Assembly: GCA_023515795.1 (NCBI GenBank)
Contig: JALGPX010000004.1
Location: 1-64,000, forward strand
DNA from: Amoeboaphelidium occidentale
Taxonomy: Eukaryota > Aphelidiomycota > Aphelidea
DNA length: 64,000 nt
Direction: 5' to 3'
Shown: in pieces, positions 53,002 to 63,700 of the stretch
Position numbering within the stretch: position 1 is the first letter of the stretch
Layout of the letters: each line of letters starts with the position of its first letter
The notes under the pieces: generated by a model
The model's database searches: none
The model's input: only the letters and a program-made list of their open reading frames with translations
Told to the model about the DNA's origin: nothing
Translations under genes and position numbers: made by a program

Positions 53002-53754
53002 ATGGTACGAATCTACAAAGTAAAGAGCATTTAAAGAATTTGGAAAGGGAACAGCGTTGTTTGTACTGGAAGGCTACTGCGTTTGTGCACAGCCTCTCGC
53101 CTGAACGCGTCAAGACTGAATGTATGCAGCACGCTCTGAGGTTGCGCCCTTTGAAGGATTCTATTAATGCTCTTTACTTATAAACCCGATTGAAAGAGGA
53201 CAGTATCTAACCTGTTGTAATTGTAGGCCGCAGAAGAAGGAAGCACAAATCCAATGAAGGAGCTCAAGATTGAGAAGCTTTGCCTAAACATTTGCGTTGG
53301 TGAATCCGGTGATCGTTTGACCCGTGCTGCAAAAGTGTTGGAACAGTTGAGCGGTCAGAGCCCTGTGTTCTCCAAGGCACGTTACACCGTCAGAACTTTC
53401 GGCATTCGTCGTAATGAAAAGATTTCAGTCCACTGCACCGTTAGAGGCATGAAGGCTGAAGAAATCTTGGAAAGAGGGCTAAAGGTCAAGGAATACGAAC
53501 TTCGCAACAAGAACTTTTCTGCTACCGGAAACTTTGGCTTTGGTATTGATGAACACATTGATTTGGGTATCAAGTACGATCCTTCTATCGGAATTTACGG
53601 AATGGACTTCTACGTTGTTATGGGCAGACCAGGAAACCGTGTTTCAAGACGCAAGAGAAAGACTGGTACAATTGGTTTACATCACAAGGTCACAAAGGAA
53701 GAGACCATCCAATGGTTCCAGAAGAGATTCGACGGAATCGTTCTAAACAAATAA
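53002..53754 (+). CDS. RPL11: 60S ribosomal protein uL5 (RPL11)
   Basis: Contacts 5S rRNA in the central protuberance. I place exon 1 as the ATG alone (53002-53004) and exon 2 at 53227-53754, with a 222-base intron between. This gives 176 aa starting [19 protein letters not shown], which lines up with other uL5 N-termini (MA...NPMREL). The rest, [39 protein letters not shown] and [17 protein letters not shown], is highly conserved. Intron length is five times the local norm. The exon-1 choice is the least certain part; starting at 53254 would drop ten residues. Confidence 0.9.
53050..53205 (+). ncRNA. candidate H/ACA snoRNA in uL5 intron
   Basis: Inside the long intron, GCGTT (53054) pairs with AACGC (53104) around an inner stem AGGCT/AGCCT (53071, 53091), leaving unpaired arms like a pseudouridylation pocket. 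Further on CTCTTT pairs with AAAGAG just before ACA at 53200-53202. No convincing H box (ANANNA) follows the first hairpin, so this is tentative. Confidence 0.25.
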
Positions 53755-53857
53755 ACTTAGGGCATTTAGTCTATTAAACCATTTAGTATTTTAATTAGAA
53801 GGGGGCTTTAAGGGCGCTACAAGTCTTGGTTTCATTTAATTGAAATCTATTCTTAAT

Positions 53858-55807
53858 TTAAGGCTCATTTTGGCGGTCTAGACTTTGATAACGCTCTGTT
53901 GGCACGAATTGGGTTTCATTATCCTGATCATTCTCTGTAATGGTTTCATCCTCTACATGAACGATATCAGGCAAGGCTTTGTCGTAAGGATGATTGTAAG
54001 GTTTGTCAATCAGAACATCTTCCATGGGATAATCATCCTTCATCAAAATGTCTTCATTGCTTTTCTTCATTTTGGCCTCTTTAGCCCTTTTACGCATGTT
54101 TATCAGCAGCACGATGAAGTTTCGGAATATCACCCCAGCATAACATAATAGAGCGGCAGCATTCAAACCCAAGACAACGTAACCAATTATTTGCTGGGCA
54201 GTCTTGTCAACTTTGAAGGCAGGAATAAATGTGATCAATAGGAATGCAGCTACAACTCTAGCAATGCTTGCTGCGATATGCATGTTGTTTGCGAATCTGG
54301 TTGATAGCGGTCGTTTTATACCAAGCAAGAACAAGTACGATAATTCAATCACTAGTAGCGATATCATTTGCGCCAATGGATTCACATGAGCACCACCAAT
54401 AGCGATACCAGATAGCAACCTGTATGCCAAGAATATAACAAAAAATGTATAGGCAATTTCCACGTAATTATTGTAAAGGGCTCCAAAGATCATGTATTTC
54501 TTCTTGTCTTCATACAGAGTCTTTGGGCGATTTCGATATCTAACAAGGTAAATAGTTAACCCTGTCATTAAACCAAAACAGAACAGGCCTAAAACTATAC
54601 CAGCCCAGACATAAATTCCAACAGTATCGCCAGGCAATGTGAACTGAAATATCGAAGTAGCAACTAGAATGAAGAAACCAAGGTAGAAGATTCTGATAAC
54701 ATTTCCCAAGTAAGATAACCAAAAGGTTCTTCTAAGATTCCTTCTACGCTCTTGATCTTGTGTTTCTGTATTTGCTTTGCGTCCGTTTGCAATGAGAAAG
54801 TAAATTTCAAGAATCGCTCCAGCAATAATACAAACCGCAGTCCATAATAGCAAGACAAGAAAGAATACAATAGTGGTGTATAGAAATAGATCATTTGGGC
54901 GCAATCCAAGTAGTCTAGAATACTGAAAGAAGCCGCTATCTCTTGCATCGCCAAACGTAGGATCAACAGGAACTTGTCCAGTAGGAACATTAGGAGGCAA
55001 GCTTATCCCAGGCGTAACATTAGGCTGACCATTTGCTTGTCGAATGGATGTTGTTAAATCTTTGATGAATGGTATGTCAGGCATGAAGTTTGACCAACCA
55101 AACTTTGAAACAATCTCTTTGTAGTAAGCAGGCGTATCCAGACTAAGCAGACCCGTTTCTTGAATAAATTGCATGTACAACATTAAATCTAAAAAGCTTG
55201 GAACTGTTTGGGTAGTAACTCCAACTCCAGCACCGCCAGTACCAGACACGGTTCCCACAGAAGAAGTTCCTTGAGATGATATCACGTAGATGGTTCCAGA
55301 AGAGGCAACAGCAACAATACATGCACCAATAGCAATTACATAAATGATAGTGTTTGCAATATCGCCATTACCGTTCATCAGGGCAAAGTTTGTCTCTACG
55401 CAACCGATCATCACTGCATTAGCATCATACCATTCCATTCTCCCAACAACGTCTACGCCCCAAATATTCTTCATTTGCGGTGCAGAAATGGTCTTTTTCG
55501 CTTGAACAGCACCAGCTGCTCTTGGACAACCACCAACATATGAGCATACATCAGAAACATCACGAAATACTTCAAAACCAAGTACTTTACCAGTAACTAC
55601 ACCAGTACCAGCCGTGATATCAACAGAACTCGTACCATAAGTGTAAAATGTAACCGATGGAACGTTATCAACATACACTTGTTCTATCAATACTTGTTGC
55701 GCAACTGCAGGGAGATTGCCACCACAATTTTGAAACTGTACCGGATACTGACACAGACACAGACCTATACAAAACCCTAGCAGGAGAAGGAAATGTTCCG
55801 GATTCAT
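53858..55807 (-). CDS. Flc/TRP-like fungal membrane protein
   Basis: The 649-aa protein has a signal peptide (residues about 1-19, FLLLLGFCIGLCLCQ), a lumenal or extracellular ML-like domain with Cys pairs (NCGG, VCSYVGGC, GCVETN), and about nine membrane helices from residue 330. This is the order of the fungal TRP-like/Flc family (Flc1-3, Pkd2, Spray), placed in the ER, cell surface or division site and linked to calcium and FAD. Conserved parts are RNLRRTFWLSYLGNVIRIFYL and RYRNRPKTLYEDKKKY. An acidic cytosolic tail follows. Single exon. Confidence 0.82.
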   Translation of the reverse strand: MNPEHFLLLLGFCIGLCLCQYPVQFQNCGGNLPAVAQQVLIEQVYVDNVPSVTFYTYGTSSVDITAGTGVVTGKVLGFEVFRDVSDVCSYVGGCPRAAGAVQAKKTISAPQMKNIWGVDVVGRMEWYDANAVMIGCVETNFALMNGNGDIANTIIYVIAIGACIVAVASSGTIYVISSQGTSSVGTVSGTGGAGVGVTTQTVPSFLDLMLYMQFIQETGLLSLDTPAYYKEIVSKFGWSNFMPDIPFIKDLTTSIRQANGQPNVTPGISLPPNVPTGQVPVDPTFGDARDSGFFQYSRLLGLRPNDLFLYTTIVFFLVLLLWTAVCIIAGAILEIYFLIANGRKANTETQDQERRRNLRRTFWLSYLGNVIRIFYLGFFILVATSIFQFTLPGDTVGIYVWAGIVLGLFCFGLMTGLTIYLVRYRNRPKTLYEDKKKYMIFGALYNNYVEIAYTFFVIFLAYRLLSGIAIGGAHVNPLAQMISLLVIELSYLFLLGIKRPLSTRFANNMHIAASIARVVAAFLLITFIPAFKVDKTAQQIIGYVVLGLNAAALLCYAGVIFRNFIVLLINMRKRAKEAKMKKSNEDILMKDDYPMEDVLIDKPYNHPYDKALPDIVHVEDETITENDQDNETQFVPTERYQSLDRQNEP

Positions 55808-55936
55808 TTTAAAGTATCAAATCGGCCCAGGGGCTACTTGGCAGTGATTCGCCAAGACCAAAGCCGCCAATTCCGGAGTTTCATCATATATCTTCAAATT
55901 TCATAAATAACGCGCATAGTTTATTATTACATCGGT

Positions 55937-56545
55937 TTACATTGGCGGTCGAGGAGGCATTTGTCCTGGCATTGGTGGCCTCATACCTGGTGGCATACTT
56001 AAATGTTAAACTTGTAAAACGTAAACTTACGCTCCAGGAGGAGGCATACCGGGTCTGAACCCAGGCATACCAGGAGGCATCATCATAGGAGGAGGTCTCA
56101 TGCCTGGTGGCATGCCGCCAATACCAGCCATTGGTCCAGCTAAACCTACACAAAACAATTTAACATTCTACGACAATTTAGAAATCATACCAGCAGGAGC
56201 ACCCATAGGCGGAACAATAGGCATACCTCTTCCACCAGGCCGTGCAATACCGGGCATATTCATAACTGTAGAAGCTGGAACCCTCCTTCCTTCCGTTGCT
56301 GGTGGAGGTGATTCCGGAACTACGCTAACGATATTCTCACCGCGAAGTATGACCAGCCCAAGCGTTCGTTTCTCTTCGTTACCTCCATCCGCTTTCCTCT
56401 TCTTTCCTTTTGTATTAATTAAACGAAATTCCTCGCAGTCCGACAGAACAACGTTCATGAAGCGATCCCAAGCGATTAACTGTCCAATCATCGTCCTGCC
56501 GTCCTTCATAACGAATTTCAGGCGCCAATTGAGCAGCTGTTGCAT
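55937..56545 (-). CDS. SMB1: spliceosomal protein SmB
   Basis: Core Sm-ring protein of U1, U2, U4 and U5 snRNPs. Exons 56191-56545, 56031-56139 and 55937-55997 (introns 51 and 33 bases) give 174 aa. Sm1 is MKDGRTMIGQLIAWDRFMNVVLSDCEEF and Sm2 is LGLVILRGENIVSVV. The Pro/Gly/Met tail (MPPGMRPPPMMMPPG) is the SmB hallmark. The 33-base intron is the shortest in the window. Confidence 0.93.
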
Positions 56546-56871
56546 TCTAGAATTCTTTGTTATCGTCTACGGATTCAGGGGTTTATTAGAATGTGGGAAG
56601 GTGGTTACCATTTTCTGTCAAGATTTGTTGGATTGAAAAAGATTGGTACAGATTGAGCTGCTGCATTAGCGCGAAGGTTCTCTGCATTTAACCACGCGAT
56701 CTTTATGAGCGCCTCTTAAAAAAGCTTATCTCGACGTATCACGCTGCTGTGCTACATGTCCCTCTGTGCGCTTTTGCTCAACCATGTGAAACTTTTGCGT
56801 TTCAGATTCCATCAATCACTAAGTATAGGATGAAACCTGACCATTTCGTTTCATTAGAACACTAATACAAA
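56546..56871. other. intergenic, divergent promoter region
   Basis: Between SmB and the PX-PH gene; no gene or clear motif seen. Confidence 0.4.
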
Positions 56872-58575
56872 ATGGTTGAAGATATGGTTGATATCGACAA
56901 TACAGAAGATAATGTTTATGTTCAAGCGCTTATCAATGAAAGAGATACTCTACGCGCTCAAGTTAAACAACTATGGGAATTGGTTACGCAACAAAGAGAT
57001 GAGATTGACTCTCTTGTGAATTTAGTTGCAGCAAAGAACTCTAAACAGACATTGTTGTCGTCTGGTGAGCATTTGGCGTCAAAAGAAGCGCTGAAATCGA
57101 AACTGGGTACCGACGCCGCTTATGATCTTGGTTCTGGTGATGAGTCTGTTGGAACTGGGTTCTCGTCGCTGTTAGATGATCTTCATTTGGCAAGAAAACA
57201 GTCTCAGGCATCATTGACCGGTGAGACAACTCAATGGGAAAGTTCATGCGCTTCGCTTTACTTGAGTTCCTCCACAAAAGGAAGCAATACGACATTGGAG
57301 TCGATACCTGAAGTAGCGGTCAAGTCTGACGTGACAGTAACTCCCAGACCTAGATCGTTGTCTGTACATGCGCGTTCATTATCGCTGGATGATCGCAGAA
57401 ACTCTCTGGCAATTTATGGCACATCTGATGAAGAATACGATTATGAAGCATTCAATGATTCTGCAACGGATTTGGCGGTTAAAGATGTTTCTATTGATAG
57501 CCCTGTCGAAGTTGACCACAGTTCTCAGCCTGAAGAATTGCCTGTTGCTGAAGCATTGATATCTATTAAAGCTAGAGCTCAAGCTGAAGTTCAATCGATT
57601 CCAGCTGCTCTTGATCCTTCACAGGCAAAGAATCTTGCAAAAGGCTCGCCTGTTCTTCCAACAAGAAAGTTCTCATTACCAACCAACATTGGAAATCTGC
57701 AAAAATACCTCAAAGAGAATGAGAATTACTTGCGGGTCAAAGTCATGTTTACAGAAGCATCAGAATTCAATGGTTCACAGAGATGCGTGGTTTTGGGCAT
57801 TTACACGCGTGAAGGTTTGTCATGGTTCGTTCAGAAAGATTACGCAAAGTTTCAAGCGTTGCACAGTAAGCTCAAGGCAAGTCTTGAAAAACCATTCATG
57901 AAGAAAATTGGAAAGCTGTTTACTAGTAACGCATTCAAATGCGATGTTATGCCTGGCGAAAGTCTTCCTGCTCCTAGAATGGCTAAAAATACTGATTTTA
58001 TTCAACATTACATGGATTCCTTGTTGAAGAACGCCAGATCGAGGCCTGAGACGCTTTATGCATTTCTCTCAAGTGATATCTTGAACAGATATTGGGATCA
58101 TGATGTTTTATCTTTGGAACCTCCTGTGAATGCTTTTGCAACAATGGAAGGATATCTGACAACCTTTGTACCTAGAAAGTCTGTTTTGCGTCCAGAAAAG
58201 TGGTTGAAACAATACGTTGTTCTCTTCTATGATTACTTGATGTGCTTCGAGTCAAGAGATGCTGCAGTAAGATGCTTCAAAACAAACTATTCAAAGTTTC
58301 CTATGAATATCGCAGAGGCATGCGATCAAATGTCAAAGGTTATTCTCTCAGGAAGATCACATGAGATCAAAAATGCTCCAAATTTCATGATGCCCATTAA
58401 GCATAGCAAGATTAACATTATCAAGCAAGATAACGCAGAACAAACAGCTGCTCATCCTAATTCGTTCAGAATCATGAACACTAAAGCGTCAGAAGTGTTC
58501 TACTGCGAAAGCAAAGCAGCTCGTGACATGTGGGTTCAAAACATTGCTCGCCGAGTGCAAGAGATGGACGCATAA
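56872..58575 (+). CDS. PX-PH protein, Bem3-like without RhoGAP domain
   Basis: The 567 aa start with a coiled coil (VQALINERDTLRAQVKQLWELV), then a Ser-rich linker, a PX domain (about 285-400, with LSWFVQKDYAKFQALHSKL) and a PH domain (about 425-565, MEGYLTTFVPRK at its start). PX and PH both bind phosphoinositides, so the protein should sit on membranes. The same order and N-terminal coil occur in the larger gene at 60731-63991, which adds a RhoGAP domain; the two look like tandem duplicates. The start ATG is in a good context. No intron. Confidence 0.8.
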   Translation: MVEDMVDIDNTEDNVYVQALINERDTLRAQVKQLWELVTQQRDEIDSLVNLVAAKNSKQTLLSSGEHLASKEALKSKLGTDAAYDLGSGDESVGTGFSSLLDDLHLARKQSQASLTGETTQWESSCASLYLSSSTKGSNTTLESIPEVAVKSDVTVTPRPRSLSVHARSLSLDDRRNSLAIYGTSDEEYDYEAFNDSATDLAVKDVSIDSPVEVDHSSQPEELPVAEALISIKARAQAEVQSIPAALDPSQAKNLAKGSPVLPTRKFSLPTNIGNLQKYLKENENYLRVKVMFTEASEFNGSQRCVVLGIYTREGLSWFVQKDYAKFQALHSKLKASLEKPFMKKIGKLFTSNAFKCDVMPGESLPAPRMAKNTDFIQHYMDSLLKNARSRPETLYAFLSSDILNRYWDHDVLSLEPPVNAFATMEGYLTTFVPRKSVLRPEKWLKQYVVLFYDYLMCFESRDAAVRCFKTNYSKFPMNIAEACDQMSKVILSGRSHEIKNAPNFMMPIKHSKINIIKQDNAEQTAAHPNSFRIMNTKASEVFYCESKAARDMWVQNIARRVQEMDA

Positions 58576-59125
58576 GAACAGCAGAAGAAAAATAAAGGCA
58601 TAAAGGTTAATGATGTATCAGCGTTTGTGTTAGTCTTGTGAAGACAGTAAAGGGCTAAACCATGTGAGAAGAGGATATTGAACCAAAACGAAAATAAAAC
58701 TATCGCGGCGATAAGGCAACCCTATCTCCATGCCAAGTTCATGAATAAGCCAACGGTACAGATTATCAAATATTTATTGAGTAAAATATCAGCCGTGATA
58801 TTCAACAAAGCTACAAAACAGTTTGAGAAGAATCTCATTGACGGTAAGCAACTATTAACACAGTACACGTGTACCTTAGCTGACTTCTTGTGAATGAATA
58901 CATTGAGACACACAATGTCGTAACGTTCCTTTTGTCGATGATCATATGTGACATGTTCTTATATTTATAAGTATCCCGAGAAATAATTAATTAATTAAAA
59001 GATGCAAAGACGCGATGCTAAGGTGCCAAGTTGCGAAGGTACAAAGATGTAAGATAGCATCTTGTAGCACTTTAGACACTTTAAACAACTTATTATTAAT
59101 TGAATTAAAAGAAAGAAATCAAGCT
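58576..59125. other. intergenic, possible gene remnant
   Basis: An open stretch at 58730-58893 codes KYLLSKISAVIFNKATKQFEK but has no good start. From 58980 the sequence holds imperfect repeats such as GATGCAAAGACGCGATGC and GATGTAAGATAGCATC. No gene recognised. Confidence 0.3.
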
Positions 59126-60035
59126 TTATTGATCAACTCTTTCCAAAACATGTCGACAACCAGGACATCTGATTTCATTTGCAACTGGCTGTAAAAACGC
59201 ATAGCATCCGAAACAGATATCCACACTACAGCAAGTTTTATCCTTCATCCTGCTTGCAGACATGGCACCCGTGCACACGCCGCAACTGATTTTCTCGGTA
59301 GTCGGGGAATGAGCGTCGGCATTCTCAAGAGCAGCTTGCACTATCTGTTTTGCTCGATTAAACTGTTTTACCCGATCCTCATCTTTCGATTCAAGCTCTA
59401 AAACACGCTGCTGTAACCCAGAATTCACGAGAGCTTGTTCCCTCATTTGTATTTCCATAGCTTGCATCCTTTCTAAGATGTTCTCAGAATGCATCAGTCC
59501 AANGTTTTGCTCGATTAAATTGTTTTACCCGATCCTCATCTTTCGATTCAAGCTCTAAAACACGCTGCTGTAACCCTGAATTCAAGAGAGCTTGTTGCAT
59601 GATTTGCTGCTGTAACCCAGAATTCACGAGAGCTTGTTCCCTCATTTGTATTTCCATAGCTTGCATCCTTTCTAAGATGTTCTCAGAATGCATCAGTCCA
59701 AGTGCCGTACTACCAGTTGAGGTCACAACTCGAAAGAGACGATCAAGTTTGTTTGAGACATCTACTTGCTGAAAGCTCACCGAAGGCATTACAAGTTGGA
59801 CTTGAAGGGATCCGTCGGAGGATGGAGAGAAAAGGGAATTAAAAGAGTTGGCTGAAATCATTCCCTCTTGCACTAGTAAGTATGATCCATCCACAAGAAT
59901 TCGATCACCAGCCAATGCCGTGTTGTTCCCAGTTGAACGTACGCCTACCGCGTGACAAAGTTCTGCTACTTGTCTTGCAGTAACACCTGCAGGGAATTCT
60001 ACCATTCCTTCTTTGGTTTTCACGAGTATCGTCAT
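59126..60035 (-). CDS. accessory RING-like protein
   Basis: The N-terminus (MTILVKTKEGMVEFPAGV...) looks like a ubiquitin-like or other beta-rich domain. A coiled middle holds a 14-residue repeat ALVNSGLQQ/ALLNSGLQQ. The C-terminus has a Cys-rich RING-like end, CGVCTGAMS then DICFGCYAF and IRCPGCRHVL. A single N at 59503 with a duplicated stretch on each side interrupts the frame; the two copies differ by one 14-residue repeat, probably alleles. An upstream TTG-led extension to 60074 is not used. It sits amid repeats, so it is probably an accessory gene. Confidence 0.55.
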
Positions 60036-60072
60036 TAAGAAGATGAAAATTGTGCTGTGAATAACTTCTAAC

Positions 60073-60113
60073 AATGCTCATGATTGGCCGTTTGTCGGCG
60101 AATCATGAGCATT
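60073..60113. repeat. 13-base perfect inverted repeat
   Basis: AATGCTCATGATT (60073-60085) and AATCATGAGCATT (60101-60113) are perfect inverted repeats around a 15-base loop. They lie 38 bases upstream of the RING-like gene and beside repeat copy B, so they may be a transposon end or regulatory hairpin. Confidence 0.6.
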
Positions 60114-60121
60114 ATATGCAA

Positions 60122-60215
60122 CAGAGCTCCAGCTCCAGCGTCTACATTCTGCGAGCTGGAGTGCGAATGCGCTTTCTTAAAGGGGGTATATCTAGCTCCA
60201 TCAGAATCCTGCAAT
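60122..60215. repeat. dispersed repeat, copy B
   Basis: It matches 41497-41592. An internal inverted repeat, CTCCAGCTC...GAGCTGGAG, replaces the different pair in copy A, so the stem is kept while its bases changed. Confidence 0.65.
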
Positions 60216-60730
60216 ATCATTGGGTGATTTGATCGTTCAAGGTTACATGTGTGTACAAATACTCAAACCTCATTGGATCTCGAAACCATCTAATGTATCA
60301 TGGTAACCTATTGGACAGAATGTTTGTTTGGCTTACCAGAAGACTTCCTTGAAGTAACAGCTCTCAGCCCTTCAATATTCCTCTCCATGTCTACAATCAG
60401 TATCATGAAGCGTCACAATCTTGTACTTTGGCATATAGTTCCTGAAATTTCACTGCTATTTCTACCGTAAGCACGAAATGTATACAGAAATTGCTTTGTT
60501 TCGCGACATTGATTTATGATTTTGAGAATTCAAAACGCATTCACAAGCCTGATTACGATGCTAATGCAAAACACACTTAGCATCTTTGGTTACACAGAAT
60601 CTTATTGGCCTATTATGAAGGGTATGTTGCGCGTTGATTCACTAGTGGACACAGTGGTTCAAAGCTGCCAATCCGGTATTGTAGCTCAGAGATGCGGCTA
60701 ATCCGGTTTCACGCTGATATTTTTCACGAT
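60216..60730. other. intergenic
   Basis: Short broken open frames only; no recognised gene or motif. Confidence 0.4.
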
Positions 60731-63700
60731 ATGAACAGCTCAAATAGATGGGAAAGTATAGTTAATCAGCTCGTTGCTGAGAGGGACTCACTTAGACAGC
60801 AAAATGATGAGCTGTGGAAGTTAGTTGAAACATTGCGCAATGAGCTAAAAATAGCGCACGACGAATTAGAGAATTTACTAAAAGTTCATGATACTTGTGA
60901 TAAGGAAGCTCAAACAGAAGTTGAGGTTAATGGGCCCAATATGGAACGTGATATTACTCAACCTCTGATAGAGCACGAAGAAGCACCAAAACAATCTGTT
61001 CCAACTGATGATGCTAACGTCAAATTGAACCAAGAGCTTTTCAAGTTGCTGTCCTCGCCTGAAGCAGAACCATCTGTTGCAGATGAAGTTGAAGTGAAGG
61101 AAGTAGTTAAAATGCTACCAGAAAGCACAAGAAAGGCGATTACACAAGATAACAGGAAAAGTTTTGCTGATGTTACTCCTCCTCCGCCAATTGTTACTGA
61201 AAACAAGCAATCGCCTCTCGTGTCTCCTCTACGCATTGGTTCAGCAGAATCTGTTGAGGAAACAACAGAAAACATCACAGAAACCGCAGAATCTCCAGCC
61301 AAAGTCGCTTTGGAAGAAAGTCAAATATCGACGCCTAATGCTGGCGAAAGATCGCTTTCGAGCACTATAGAAAGGCTTAAACCAGCTGTGGCTGTTCCTA
61401 AAAGAAAAGAGAGTCTTGGTGGCGAAGGATCTCCAAGGTTGCATGCAGCTACTCTTGCAAAAGTTGTCGCTCGCTCTAGTCTGAGTGATGAAGGTTCAAG
61501 CAAACCTACTGTGCCAGAGCAAGAAGAAGCTAAAGACCAAACAGAAAGTTTAATAAGAGAAACTGTTCCAAAAACTTTGGAAGGAAGAATTGATGCCCTT
61601 GTTAAATCTAGTGACGTCCATGTTCAAGTGATTTCATCTGCTGTTCGCCTTAATGAACAAGGAAAAGAGTTCACAGTGTACATTATATCTGTTAAAGCAG
61701 GCGACCATGAGAAATGGCGCATACAAAAGAGATACTCTGATTTCCTCACTTTACATGAGCACTTGAGAAAAAGTCTACCTTCAAAAACGATGTCAAAGAT
61801 TGGCAAAGTTCCTGGAAAAACACTCTTCCAACAAGCAGCAGTTGCGCCAGCTCAAACAGATAAGAAAATTATTTCTTTGGAACTGTTCTTGAATAATGTC
61901 ATTCGTGAGACATTCGACACGCACATGAACAGGGCCATTGTGCAATTTTTATGTTTGGACGTCTTAAGTTTGTTGCACAGAGAAAACAAATACATCTTCA
62001 AGGATTCTTTGAAGGAAGGCTACTTAACAAAGAGAGGAAAAAGAACTGGTGGTTGGAAGAAACGTTTCTTCGTGTTGAAACTTGATCGTTTTGAATATTA
62101 TGATTCTCAAGAACAAGCACTTAGTGCAAAGAATTCAGGAAAAGAATCTTCAGGATTATTCTCTTCGTCTGGACCACTTGGCGTTTTGTTCTTGAAGGGT
62201 TGTTGGATTGGAGTTAAGAAGGCAGATAGTCATTCAGCGTCTACAAAAGATCACAGACACGCATTCTTGATCACTGAGCCTCTTGAAGCCGACGCTCCCG
62301 AAGGAACAAGACCAAAGAAGCATATTCTTTGCGCAGAGAGTGATGTTGATCGTGATGAATGGGCATGGTTGATTTCAAACTGTATTGTTGCTCAAGACCA
62401 AAAAGCTGTGTTACAATCACAGGATAATTCTAAAAATACTTCTGTTCCAAAGATTAGCATTCCTCCACCTCCATCTGTTGAACCACCTGCTCACTTATCA
62501 AACAGAATGACAATAGCTGTAACACCAACAAAAGATGTTAAGAACTCAGTGCTTATGGAGAATGTAAACAGGCCAGCAAGCTCAATGGACAATACTCGTT
62601 CTGCAAAAGACAATGACGTTCCGTTTGTCAGACAGAGTCCTCCGCCATCTCTCGCAAGAACTGGCCGTGTTTTTGGTGTCCCTTTAGAAGAGGCCGTTAA
62701 ATATTCGAAAGCAAAAGAAGGTTACGAATTGCCATCTGTAGTTTACAGATGTATTGAATATCTGGATCATCATCGCGCGTTCTTAGAGGAAGGCATTTAC
62801 AGACTCAGTGGTAGAAATGCTTTGATACTGTCTTTGAGGGACCAGTTTGAAAAAGAAGGCGACGTTCAGCTCATGAAGAATGCAAGACAATATGATGTTC
62901 ATTCAGTTGCAGGACTTTTGAAATTGTTCTTAAGAGAACTACCAGATTCATTACTGACAAATGAAATGTACAGAGAGTTCTTGGATGTTACAGACTTGAA
63001 TGACAGGTCTGACAAGATTATCGAATTGGCTCGACTTGTTTCAATGCTACCTTTGGCTCACTACACACTATTAAGAACTTTGATATCACACCTGATTGCT
63101 GTTGTTCAGCACTCTGATGTCAACAAGATGACTGCACGTAACGTTGGGATTGTTTTTGCTCCAACTTTGAAGATTCCTGCTGGTATATTCACTCTTATGA
63201 TGGCTGAGTTTGAATTCATATTTTGGGTCAATGGCGGAGATGGTTTTGATTCCGTTAGATCCAATAGCGAAACAGCTTCACAAACTGCAGCTGAAAAGAG
63301 AAAGAGCAAGAGATTGAGTTGGTTACCAAATCAAGTTGAAGTCAAGAACAGAAACAACAGAAACAGTAAAATATTCGAAGAGAACGCGCCAGATGCAGTC
63401 AAATTTTATGAAGAGATGATGATAAAGAAGAGAGACAGCGGTCAGAATATGATAGCAGAACAAGAACTACATGATATGGATGATCAAGATGAAATCGATC
63501 TTTATGAACAGACAATGCCACTTGAGGAAAGAACTGACATAAAACTGCCAACACCAATTAAGGAGAGACCAGATGAAGAAGAGGAAGAAGAAAGGGCTGG
63601 CTCGATGTTAGATTCTCAACTCAATCAACCAAATAGTGATGATCGCATGAGCAGAACGTTCTCGTTCATTGAAATGTACAACACAACCGGAGCTCCACTA

